A DNA stretch of 64,000 bases from Scopulibacillus darangshiensis (GTDB lineage: Bacteria > Bacillota > Bacilli > Bacillales > Sporolactobacillaceae): NCBI RefSeq assembly GCF_004341035.1, contig NZ_SLXK01000011.1, positions 1 through 64,000 of the forward strand, written 5' to 3'. The notes below the pieces were generated by a model. That model was not told the origin of the DNA, did not search any database, and saw nothing but the letters and a program-made list of their open reading frames with translations. Positions 41,954 through 49,706 of this stretch are shown here, one piece after another (position 1 is the first letter of the stretch; every line of letters begins with the position of its first letter). A program made the translations under genes and the position numbers.

Positions 41954-41984
41954 GGGGTCAGACCCCTATGTAAAGTCTGACCCC
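41954..41984. repeat. GGGGTCAGAC inverted repeat
   Basis: GGGGTCAGAC (41954-41963) pairs with GTCTGACCCC (41975-41984). It lies between the aldehyde dehydrogenase and paaH genes of one operon. There is no U-run, so it is more likely an mRNA stability or attenuation hairpin, or a dispersed palindrome; the same core is in the mntH terminator. Confidence 0.65.
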
Positions 41985-41999
41985 CCTGATATTTTTTCT

Positions 42000-43520
42000 C
42001 TATAGGTTAAATGGGTTAAGCGGCTTGCCGCCAATATAGGAAAGCACACTTTTTGTTTCAGTATAAAGATCAAGACTTTCAATGCTTAATTCACGGCCAA
42101 AACCTGACTGCTTATAACCGCCAAATGGTGTACCCGGGAAGGCTGAGAATGGTGTATTAACCATAATAATCCCCGCTTGGATTTTGTCTGAAACCCGCTT
42201 AATAAGACCTTGGTCCTTGGCCCAAATCGCTGCAGCCAAACCATATTTTGTATCATTCGCAAGCTTTACCGCTTCTTTTTCGTCCTTAAAGCTCATGACC
42301 ACAACGACGGGGCCGAAAATTTCTTCCTGTGCAACTTTCATGTCGTTCGTCACACCTGTGATAATGGTTGGAGCATACCAATAACCATTTTCATACCCTT
42401 CCACCTTAACTTGGTCGCCGCCGGCTGCAACCGTTGCACCTTCAGCCTTTGCTGATTCAACGTAATCGTGAATGGCATCCACTTGGGCTTGGCTGATGAT
42501 CGAACCGACATGTGTTGATTGTGACATTGGATCGCCAAGTGTCAGCTTTTTCGTTTTTCCAATGAATTTTTCCATGAATTGATCATAAATGCTTTCATGA
42601 ACAAACAAACGCGAGCGTGCCTCACAAGATTGCCCTGTGTTATAAAAAATACCGAATAATGAGCCGTCAACCGCACCGTCAAGGTCTGCATCAGGAAAAA
42701 CAAGGTTAGGTGATTTACCGCCAAGTTCTAAAGTGACGCGCTTAAGTGTTTGCGACGCCTTCGCCATGATGTCCTTGCCTGTTGTTGTTTCACCAGTAAA
42801 GGCAATTTTGTCAATGCCTTCGTGCTCAACAAGGTAAGTTCCAATTTTGGCACCAGGTCCTGTGATCACGTTCACAACACCTGCCGGCACTCCCGCTTCA
42901 TGGCAAATTTCAGTTAGGATAATTGCGGTAATTGGTGTCAGGCTTGCTGGCTTTAAAACAACTGAGCAGCCTGTTGCAATCGCAGGTGCAATCTTCCATG
43001 CCGCCATCATAATTGGGTAATTCCACGGAATAATTTGTCCGGCAACACCGATCGGTTCTTTTTGTGTGTAGTTAAAGAACGGTCCTGGGACGTTATTGAC
43101 CGCACCCCGATGGCCCACAATGGCACCGGCGTAAAATTCAAAGTCTTCAATTGCTTGCATAACTTGACCTTGCGCCGCCATCAGCGTTTTTCCGCTGTTC
43201 AAAATTTCAAGCTCAACCAGTTCATTGAAACGTTTGCGCATAATAGCAGCAATCTTATTGAGGACTCGGGATCGCTTGCCAACCGGGGACTTCTTCCACT
43301 TCCCGTGGTCAAATGCTTGTCTTGCAGCCTCAACTGCGCGGTCCACATCGGCTTTGTCAGCCTTCGGAACGGAAGCGATCGCCTCGCCAGTTGCAGGGTT
43401 GTATACTGTAATGGTGTCTTTTGATCCTGCCTCAACTGCCTCACCATTTATGACCATTTTATAGGCTTGTCTCTTCATTTCTGTCGGAAAATGTGATGTC
43501 TCTTTTACCGCTTGACTCAT
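42000..43520 (-). CDS. Aldehyde dehydrogenase family protein
   Basis: A 506-residue ALDH with the catalytic Cys in YNTGQSCEARSRL (about C302), general base Glu in VTLELGGKSPN (about E269), and the NAD loop FTGETTTGKDIM. It resembles betaine/phenylacetaldehyde-type dehydrogenases. In the cluster it could oxidise phenylacetaldehyde to phenylacetate, or do the semialdehyde step normally carried out by the ALDH domain of PaaZ, which is missing here. Both roles are inference. Confidence 0.85.
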   Translation of the reverse strand: MSQAVKETSHFPTEMKRQAYKMVINGEAVEAGSKDTITVYNPATGEAIASVPKADKADVDRAVEAARQAFDHGKWKKSPVGKRSRVLNKIAAIMRKRFNELVELEILNSGKTLMAAQGQVMQAIEDFEFYAGAIVGHRGAVNNVPGPFFNYTQKEPIGVAGQIIPWNYPIMMAAWKIAPAIATGCSVVLKPASLTPITAIILTEICHEAGVPAGVVNVITGPGAKIGTYLVEHEGIDKIAFTGETTTGKDIMAKASQTLKRVTLELGGKSPNLVFPDADLDGAVDGSLFGIFYNTGQSCEARSRLFVHESIYDQFMEKFIGKTKKLTLGDPMSQSTHVGSIISQAQVDAIHDYVESAKAEGATVAAGGDQVKVEGYENGYWYAPTIITGVTNDMKVAQEEIFGPVVVVMSFKDEKEAVKLANDTKYGLAAAIWAKDQGLIKRVSDKIQAGIIMVNTPFSAFPGTPFGGYKQSGFGRELSIESLDLYTETKSVLSYIGGKPLNPFNL

Positions 43521-43558
43521 AATATCGATTCGCTCCTTTGTTAATCATAAGATGTGAT

Positions 43559-44329
43559 TTATTTCCCAGTAAATGCGGGTTTGGATTTTGATAAAAAGGC
43601 CTGGATGCCTGCTTGGTGATCTGCTGTCTGACCTGCGGTTCTTTGGGCAAATGCTTCGTTTTCAAGCATCTGATCGAGATTTGTTTCAAAGCTTTGTCTC
43701 ATATATCGTTTGATCAATCCGATCGCTTTGGTTGGCATGCCCGCTAACTTTTCCGCGAATGCCTGGACGCTCGCATTATAGTCATCATGAGGAAGAACTT
43801 TGGTGACGAGTCCAAGGTTCAATGCTTCTTCCGCGCTCACCTTTTCCCCAAGAACTGCAAGCTCAAGCGCCTTGGCGTAGCCGACCAGGCGCGGCAAATA
43901 ATAAAGATTGCCTGAATCCGGAACAAGCCCCACATGGATAAAGGCTTCTATAAAAGATGCTTTTTCGGATGCCAAACGGAAGTCACAAGCGAGTGCCAGA
44001 CTCATACCTGCACCTGCTGCCGTGCCATTCACCGCCGCAATCAACGGCTTTTCAAACTTAGCAAGGCGCTGTACCATGGGATTGTAGCGTTTGCGAAGAA
44101 TATCGCCAAAATTGGCATCCTCTTGAACACCGCTAAGATCTTCACCTGAACAGAACGCACGGCCTGCACCTGTAATAACAACCGCGCGAATGTCATCATC
44201 CTTTTCCGCACGCTTAATGGCTGCAATGATGTCCCGATTCATTTGGTCATTAAATGCATTCAAACGATCTGGACGATCCAGTGTGACCCATGCAACATGA
44301 TTTTCCACTTCAAAAGCAACTGTCTCCAA
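43559..44329 (-). CDS. paaG: Ring-1,2-epoxyphenylacetyl-CoA isomerase (PaaG-type)
   Basis: A 256-residue crotonase that lacks the first hydratase Glu (GAGMSLALACDFR) and has Asp in AFIHVGLVPDSG, the isomerase residue of PaaG. It should turn the epoxide of phenylacetyl-CoA into the seven-membered oxepin. It lies 16 bp after the preceding hydratase gene and 38 bp before the aldehyde dehydrogenase gene. Confidence 0.85.
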   Translation of the reverse strand: METVAFEVENHVAWVTLDRPDRLNAFNDQMNRDIIAAIKRAEKDDDIRAVVITGAGRAFCSGEDLSGVQEDANFGDILRKRYNPMVQRLAKFEKPLIAAVNGTAAGAGMSLALACDFRLASEKASFIEAFIHVGLVPDSGNLYYLPRLVGYAKALELAVLGEKVSAEEALNLGLVTKVLPHDDYNASVQAFAEKLAGMPTKAIGLIKRYMRQSFETNLDQMLENEAFAQRTAGQTADHQAGIQAFLSKSKPAFTGK

Positions 44330-44345
44330 GCGTCATTCCTCCCAG

Positions 44346-45122
44346 TTATTCACCGCGAAATTCGGGCGGTCTTTTTTCAATAAAAGCCTTCATGCCTTCC
44401 TTTTGGTCTCTTGAGGCAAAGAGTAGGTAAAAGTTCTTGCGTTCAGCCTGCATCCCTTCGTAGACACTATAATCAATGGCTTTGTTCACCGTATCCTTGA
44501 TCAAGCGCAATGAAAGCGGTGCTTGCTGAACTAACCTGGCAGCAAAAGCGAGCGCTTCCTCAAGTAAGACTTCGGGCGCCACTAGCCGAGTAATTAATCC
44601 ATGACGTTCAGCAACAGCTGCATCCATTGAATCACCCGTCCAAAGCCATTCGAGTGCTTTTGCTTTGCCCATCGCCTTCGTAAGTTTGACTGTGCCGCCA
44701 GCACCAGGCATGACACCCAGCTTGACTTCAGGGAAGCCGAATTTGGCATCTTCTGCGGCAAAAACCACATCACAGCTAAGTACAAGTTCAAAGCCCCCGC
44801 CTAGGGCAAAGCCATGAACAGCGGCAATGATTGGCTTCTTAATCCCTTGTATACGGTCCCATTCAGCAAACTGATTAAGGAGTTCAAGTGAAACCGGAGT
44901 GTCGCCTGCCATCTCGTCAATATCAGCGCCAGCGGCAAAAGCGCGGCCGCCCCCATTTATGACAATAGCTGAGACGTCGTGATCCCGGTCAAACTGTTCC
45001 AGGGCCGTTATGATCTCCGTAACCATCGGCCTGTTGATCGCATTTAATACCTTAGTGCGGTTAAGTTCGATCCGGCCAATGCCGTTTTCCTCCCATACCC
45101 TAATAAATTTATGATTACTCAT
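44346..45122 (-). CDS. Enoyl-CoA hydratase/isomerase (PaaF-type candidate)
   Basis: A 258-residue crotonase with both catalytic Glu (ALGGGFELVLSCDVV and KFGFPEVKLGVMPGAGG). Overlaps the EthD gene by 8 bp, hence translationally coupled. It is a candidate for PaaF, or for the oxepin-CoA ring-opening step in the absence of the PaaZ hydratase domain. Confidence 0.85.
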   Translation of the reverse strand: MSNHKFIRVWEENGIGRIELNRTKVLNAINRPMVTEIITALEQFDRDHDVSAIVINGGGRAFAAGADIDEMAGDTPVSLELLNQFAEWDRIQGIKKPIIAAVHGFALGGGFELVLSCDVVFAAEDAKFGFPEVKLGVMPGAGGTVKLTKAMGKAKALEWLWTGDSMDAAVAERHGLITRLVAPEVLLEEALAFAARLVQQAPLSLRLIKDTVNKAIDYSVYEGMQAERKNFYLLFASRDQKEGMKAFIEKRPPEFRGE

Positions 45123-45420
45123 TGACTTCCTCGCCGATCATCATCGTTACGATGTCACCGGCGAAAGACATTACGTCTTTTCCTGAAGCTTTGGCTTCGT
45201 CAGATTTCATTGCAGCTTTGAAAGCATCCTGGCTTTCGTAATACATTTCACAAAGCAGGTAATATTCGCTTTTTCCCATTGGAGAACCGATAATTTTTGT
45301 GACTTCCATCTTCTTTAGTCCAGGAATTTTCTCAGTGATCGGTGTATGAACATTTTTATAATGTTCATCGAATGCTGCTTGATCTTTCGGCTGCTTGTAA
45401 AGCGCGATCATTTTAATCAA
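45115..45420 (-). CDS. EthD family (dimeric alpha/beta barrel) protein
   Basis: A small protein of 101 residues, IKMIALYKQPKDQAAFDEHY, with the EthD pattern HTPITEKIPGLKKMEV. I place the start at a TTG 8 nt after GAGAGG, which gives the MIKMIALYK N-terminus usual in this family. EthD-like proteins are frequently found in ring-degradation operons but their role is not settled. Here it lies between paaD and a hydratase. Confidence 0.8.
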   Translation of the reverse strand: MIKMIALYKQPKDQAAFDEHYKNVHTPITEKIPGLKKMEVTKIIGSPMGKSEYYLLCEMYYESQDAFKAAMKSDEAKASGKDVMSFAGDIVTMMIGEEVNE

Positions 45421-45447
45421 AACTATCAACCTCTCTTTATCATGATT

Positions 45448-45963
45448 TTAATTTAGGGTTGCCACCGGCTTCATTGCTTCAAATGGATTCTTGCAGCTTT
45501 TGCAATAGAGAATACTCCGGCATGCCGTAGGGCCAAAAATGTTTTCCATTGTAACATATGTTGAACCGCAATAAGGACAATCTATCTTCCAGGGCTCGCC
45601 CTCTATATGATGAGCGGGCGGAGGGGAGACACCGTATTCTTTTAGCTTTTCACGGCCTTCGGGGCTAATTCGGTCTGTCGTCCACGGCGGGTTGAATATA
45701 AAACTAATTGTCGTCTTACCGATATTTTCAATATCGCTGATAGCCTTCCTGACATCCTTTTCGATCAAGTCAAGCGCCGGACAGCCGCTAAAGGTAGGCA
45801 ATAGATTGATCGTGACATCATAGCCATCAATTGAAATGCTTTCAAGCATGCCGAGCTCAACAATACTGATTGAAGGCAATTCGGGATCTTTCACTTCCTG
45901 TAACACATGATGGACCTGCGCTTTCAAAACGTCACTGCTGTCTTGATCTTGTGTTGAAGTCAT
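45448..45963 (-). CDS. paaD: 1,2-phenylacetyl-CoA epoxidase subunit PaaD
   Basis: A 171-residue protein with an N-terminal DUF59/MIP18 domain (VKDPELPSISIVELGMLESI) and a C-terminal zinc-type domain (CPYCGS ... CRSILYCKSCKNPFEAMKP). PaaD is needed for maturation of the epoxidase metal centres. Start at the ATG after GGAAGGTG. Confidence 0.93.
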   Translation of the reverse strand: MTSTQDQDSSDVLKAQVHHVLQEVKDPELPSISIVELGMLESISIDGYDVTINLLPTFSGCPALDLIEKDVRKAISDIENIGKTTISFIFNPPWTTDRISPEGREKLKEYGVSPPPAHHIEGEPWKIDCPYCGSTYVTMENIFGPTACRSILYCKSCKNPFEAMKPVATLN

Positions 45964-45992
45964 GAACACACCTTCCTTCTCTAAGATGATCC

Positions 45993-46790
45993 TTACCAGC
46001 CTGTTGCTTGAGGGTCTGACACGTAGACTTCACTCAATGTTTTCAGAGCATGCTCCAGGTCTTCCGTATGTTCACCATTTCGTCCGTCACCACGGATCAT
46101 CAGTGGTTCGTTATCAATCGAATAATTGACTTCGTTGAACAGCTCTTGGATTTGATCAATAAATCTTTCCCTAAGGGCTGCTTCATCCTCAATAAGCCCC
46201 GCCGATACCATTTTTTCGGCATGCGGTCCAAGTGTGAGCACTCCCCCGAAATCCTTCCAGACTCTCTTGATAGCCGTTTCCATCCGATCCCTTGCCTCTT
46301 CAGTACTTGTCATCAGCTGTTTGAACCAAATCTTCCAATGCAAAAGATGATAATATTGTTCTGTTAACATTTTTCTTGCAGCATCAGCCAAGGGTTCATA
46401 GGATGATTGTTTTAATGATTCAAGGCGAATCTTTTTTGCCACATCATAGAACAGGTGGCGGATCACTGTGAACGCCCAATCGTAATTCGGAGAATCAAGA
46501 TATTCCCCCGTACCGTTTTTTTCTTCTAAAATAATGGCATTGCGAAACTGCTCTTTCTTCCTTAAATGCGATAAATCATCAGCTTTGCCTTCCCCAAGCT
46601 CAGAAAGGATTCTATAATACATTGTTGCGTGTCCCATGGTGTCTTGATTAATGGAAGAAAAGGCGACATCCTCCTCAATGTGCGGGGCCAGACCAAGCCA
46701 TTCAGAGCCGCGATGGGCGTGGATAAAATCGTCATCTGCAAGCTGATATATCAGTTCAGTTAATTCTTGTTTGTTCGATTCAATGCTCAT
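45993..46790 (-). CDS. paaC: 1,2-phenylacetyl-CoA epoxidase subunit PaaC
   Basis: A 265-residue ferritin-like structural subunit (LADDDFIHAHRGSEWLGLAP ... EEDVAFSSINQDTMGHATMYYRILSELG). It pairs with PaaA to form the catalytic core of the ring epoxidase but lacks a working di-iron site in known complexes. Overlaps paaB by 4 bp (ATGA). Confidence 0.93.
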   Translation of the reverse strand: MSIESNKQELTELIYQLADDDFIHAHRGSEWLGLAPHIEEDVAFSSINQDTMGHATMYYRILSELGEGKADDLSHLRKKEQFRNAIILEEKNGTGEYLDSPNYDWAFTVIRHLFYDVAKKIRLESLKQSSYEPLADAARKMLTEQYYHLLHWKIWFKQLMTSTEEARDRMETAIKRVWKDFGGVLTLGPHAEKMVSAGLIEDEAALRERFIDQIQELFNEVNYSIDNEPLMIRGDGRNGEHTEDLEHALKTLSEVYVSDPQATGW

Positions 46791-47137
46791 GCCTTTTCCA
46801 CCTTCTTCTCATCTGTTCCGTTATCCTGCTTTTCTTTAAAATTACGCCATCGTTGATTAAGGTCAGCATAACCTTTCGTTTCCCGGTAATGTTTATCAAG
46901 CTTTTTCAGCGATTCTTTCTCGCTTTGGGAAAGTTTCCTTATGGCGTTGCGTCTAACTACCCAAATATCAACGGCTTTTTCACGGCGAAAGAAGTTTTCT
47001 TTTGCCAAGACGATTGCCATTTCTTCATTCGGTGCTAGGAGACTGAACTGATATTGCAAGGGTCCATCCTCTTTCTTTTTGCTGAACACTTCAAATTCTT
47101 CATAGAAAGGATTCAACCCATTCTTTTGTTCATCCAT
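46787..47137 (-). CDS. paaB: 1,2-phenylacetyl-CoA epoxidase subunit PaaB
   Basis: A 116-residue subunit (FYEEFEVFSKKKEDGPLQYQ ... FFRREKAVDIWVVRRNAI). PaaB bridges PaaAC heterodimers. The start is the ATG of MDEQKNG after AAGGGGG; the longer frame overlaps paaA and has no ribosome binding site. The C-terminal tail is long and lysine-rich. Confidence 0.93.
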   Translation of the reverse strand: MDEQKNGLNPFYEEFEVFSKKKEDGPLQYQFSLLAPNEEMAIVLAKENFFRREKAVDIWVVRRNAIRKLSQSEKESLKKLDKHYRETKGYADLNQRWRNFKEKQDNGTDEKKVEKA

Positions 47138-47151
47138 TCTAATTATCCCCC

Positions 47152-48123
47152 TTAAACAACTGCTGTTTTGACGTGCCCTAGGGCCTCTCTCACCCATTCA
47201 GTATTTTCATAGGATGATTGTCTCAAACGTATGCGGTCATCAGATTTCGGCCCGTTGCCTGATACGATTTGTTTGAATTCATTCCAGTCAGGATCCTGAT
47301 AATGCCATGTGTTCGACTCTTCATCAAAACGAACCGTTTTATCAGGTACCTTGAGCCCGATCAATTCAATCTTTGGAATGTATTTTGTAAAGAACTCCTG
47401 TCTCAATTGTTCATTTGTTTTCGTGCGAAGTTTGTATTTAATATTTTTATCAACATTGGTATGGCCTGTTTCTTGCTTTGATTTGGGACCAAAAAACATT
47501 AATAAAGCATCCCACCAGCGGTTCAATGCATCCTGAAGCATTTGTTTTTGCCGATCGGTTCCTTCGGCAAGTGAGAGGACAAGGCTTTCTCCGTGCTTTG
47601 CATGAAAGGATTCCTCCTGACAAATGCGCTTCAGCGCACGGCCGTATGGTCCGTACGATGTATCAAGCATCATCGTCTGAGACATAATCGCAGCTCCGTC
47701 AACAAGCCAAGCGATAATAGCCGCATCACCCCAAGTTGGTGATGCCATGTGAAAGACATTGTGGAACTTTAGACGTTTGGTGAAAAGATCGCTCATAATA
47801 TTGTCACGGTTTTTCCCAAGGGGCTTCATTAAATCTTCAGCAACACGAAGCAGCAATTGACCATGTCCCATCTCGTCCTGGACTTTAGCCATGATCGCAA
47901 GCTTGCGATGAAGTGTCGGGGCCTTTGGAACCCATTCCTTTTCCGGAAGCGCACCCATTATTTCACTGATCCCGTGCATTGAAATCAAACGGATAAGTGC
48001 TATACGATAGTCATCAGGCATCCAATCATCTGCTTCAATTTTTTCATCGCGGTTTATCCGGTCCATAAAGTGGTCATATTTTTGCTCTTCACTTAATTGA
48101 TCAAATGTTAAATGATCCAACAT
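47152..48123 (-). CDS. paaA: 1,2-phenylacetyl-CoA epoxidase catalytic subunit PaaA
   Basis: A 323-residue di-iron oxygenase subunit. Metal-ligand segments are SEIMGALPE (E54), QDEMGHGQ (E84, H87) and CQEESFHAKHGE (Glu/His pairs). It inserts one oxygen atom into the ring of phenylacetyl-CoA. First gene of a 12-gene operon. No PaaE reductase gene is present in the operon. Confidence 0.95.
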   Translation of the reverse strand: MLDHLTFDQLSEEQKYDHFMDRINRDEKIEADDWMPDDYRIALIRLISMHGISEIMGALPEKEWVPKAPTLHRKLAIMAKVQDEMGHGQLLLRVAEDLMKPLGKNRDNIMSDLFTKRLKFHNVFHMASPTWGDAAIIAWLVDGAAIMSQTMMLDTSYGPYGRALKRICQEESFHAKHGESLVLSLAEGTDRQKQMLQDALNRWWDALLMFFGPKSKQETGHTNVDKNIKYKLRTKTNEQLRQEFFTKYIPKIELIGLKVPDKTVRFDEESNTWHYQDPDWNEFKQIVSGNGPKSDDRIRLRQSSYENTEWVREALGHVKTAVV

Positions 48124-48139
48124 GTTTTATCCACTCTCC

Positions 48140-48192
48140 ATTATATGACGTATTATTAACGCAATTATATTATAACGTTATATAAAATACAA
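48140..48192 (-). promoter_or_regulatory. paaA operon promoter and operator
   Basis: Minus strand: TTGTAT (48187-48192), 17-bp spacer, TATAAT (48164-48169). The element TTGCGTTA-N6-ACGTCATATAA (48140-48165) overlaps the -10, in the same register as in the thioesterase-pdh promoter. A palindrome TATAACGTTATA (48171-48182) lies inside the spacer. Likely bound by PaaX or a PaaR-like factor. Confidence 0.75.
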
Positions 48193-48199
48193 ACCCTAT

Positions 48200-49534
48200 T
48201 TACAGAACCTTATCTTTCGGCTTCTTTCTGGAATCGATAATTCGTACTGCTTTCCCTTCAGAACGAGGAATAGAACCTGGATTCATTATATTCACATTCA
48301 TGCTGACAAGGCACTGGCTTTTCAATCCGTGCATGATTCTATGTTTCAACCGGATGACTTGTTCGTGAGCTAAATCCTCTCCAACCGCCGCAAAAAATGC
48401 TGGATCGATTTCGACCATCAACTCTGCAATATCGAGCGGGCCCTTTCTTGATAAAGAAATCTGGAAATGCGGGACAAGCTCTTCGATTTGCAGCAATGTG
48501 TTTTCTATTTCAGACGGAAAAACATTGACACCGCGAATGATCATCATGTCATCAATTCTTCCTTTTACCCTGGACATTCTTATCGTTGTTCTCCCGCATG
48601 AACATGCCTCTGTTGTTATCGATGCGATATCTCCTGTACGGTAACGGATGACTGGCGTCGCCTCTTTTGTAAGACTAGTAAATACCAGCTCACCCTCCTG
48701 ACCTTCTGGCAGCGGTTCCAGCGAACCAGGGTCTATCACCTCAACAATAAAGTGATCATCGGCAATATGAAGCCCGTTCTGAGCTTGATGACACTCGATC
48801 GCGACGCCCGGTCCCATGACCTCACTCAATCCATAAATATCAACCGCTTTAATGCCAAGACGTTCCTCAAGCTCTGCTCTCATTTCTAAGGACCATGGCT
48901 CAGCACCAAAAATACCGTATTTAAGACTTGTTTTCCGCGGATCTTTGCCAAGGCGCTCCATTGTTTCAATGATATTTAAAATATATGATGGGGTACCGGA
49001 GATCACAGTTGGTTTGAAATCTTCAATAAGGAGAATCTGCCTTTCGGTGTTCCCGCCTGAGACAGGCACTGTTGCCATGCCAAGTTTTTCAGAACCGTAA
49101 TGAAGGCCAAGTCCCCCTGTGAAAAGCCCATAGCCATAGGCATTATGGAGAACCTCACCTGGTTTTCCCCCAGCGGCGGCAATTGCTCTTGCGACGATCT
49201 CCGACCATACCTCAATGTCAGAGCGAGTATAACCGACAACAGTTGGTTTCCCACTGGTTCCCGAGGACGCGTGCAGCCGCACAATGTCTTTCTGTCCAGC
49301 AGCAAATAACCCGAATGGATAATGATTTCTCAAGTCCTTTTTTACTGTAAAGGGAAGCTGAGTGATATCCTCTAATGATTGAATGTCAGCCGGCGTGACA
49401 TGGTTCTTTTCAAAAGCTTCCTGGTAAAAGGCAACATTGTTATAAACCCTCTGAGCAGTTTCTTTCAATCTTTTCAGTTGAAGCGCTTTCATCTCCTCGC
49501 GAGACATTGATTCAACTTCAGCATTATAGATCAT
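48200..49534 (-). CDS. paaK: Phenylacetate--CoA ligase
   Basis: A 444-residue adenylate-forming ligase. The P-loop is LHASSGTSGKPTVVGYT (about 88-104), with IYGLSEVMGPGVA and YRTGDIASITTEACSCGR following, all PaaK hallmarks. It activates phenylacetate to phenylacetyl-CoA. Start placed at the ATG of MIYNAEVES; upstream codons belong to the leader. Own promoter; stop is 76 bp before paaA, within reach of that promoter region. Confidence 0.95.
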   Translation of the reverse strand: MIYNAEVESMSREEMKALQLKRLKETAQRVYNNVAFYQEAFEKNHVTPADIQSLEDITQLPFTVKKDLRNHYPFGLFAAGQKDIVRLHASSGTSGKPTVVGYTRSDIEVWSEIVARAIAAAGGKPGEVLHNAYGYGLFTGGLGLHYGSEKLGMATVPVSGGNTERQILLIEDFKPTVISGTPSYILNIIETMERLGKDPRKTSLKYGIFGAEPWSLEMRAELEERLGIKAVDIYGLSEVMGPGVAIECHQAQNGLHIADDHFIVEVIDPGSLEPLPEGQEGELVFTSLTKEATPVIRYRTGDIASITTEACSCGRTTIRMSRVKGRIDDMMIIRGVNVFPSEIENTLLQIEELVPHFQISLSRKGPLDIAELMVEIDPAFFAAVGEDLAHEQVIRLKHRIMHGLKSQCLVSMNVNIMNPGSIPRSEGKAVRIIDSRKKPKDKVL

Positions 49535-49552
49535 GCTTACACCCCATCCCTT

Positions 49553-49633
49553 TTTATATAACGTAAAAAAATCGATATTATTAATTTGTGTCATGTTATC
49601 TAAATGATAATCCTTTTTAGACGCAACTGTCAA
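49553..49633 (-). promoter_or_regulatory. paaK promoter and operator half site
   Basis: Minus strand: TTGACA (49628-49633), 18-bp spacer, TATCAT (49604-49609). The right half of the paa operator, ACGTTATATAAA, lies in the leader at 49553-49564, about 35 nt after the start site, a road-block position. Confidence 0.6.
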
Positions 49634-49663
49634 CATGTTCTGAATATTTAAGAACGAGAGAGA

Positions 49664-49697
49664 TAAAAAAAAGCCTCACCCGTGATTAGGTGAGGTT
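49664..49697 (-). terminator. Terminator of the lipoate ligase gene
   Basis: AGCCTCACC (49672-49680) pairs with GGTGAGGTT (49689-49697); the minus strand continues with TTTTTTTT. Confidence 0.85.
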
Positions 49698-49706
49698 TCT
49701 ACTTTC

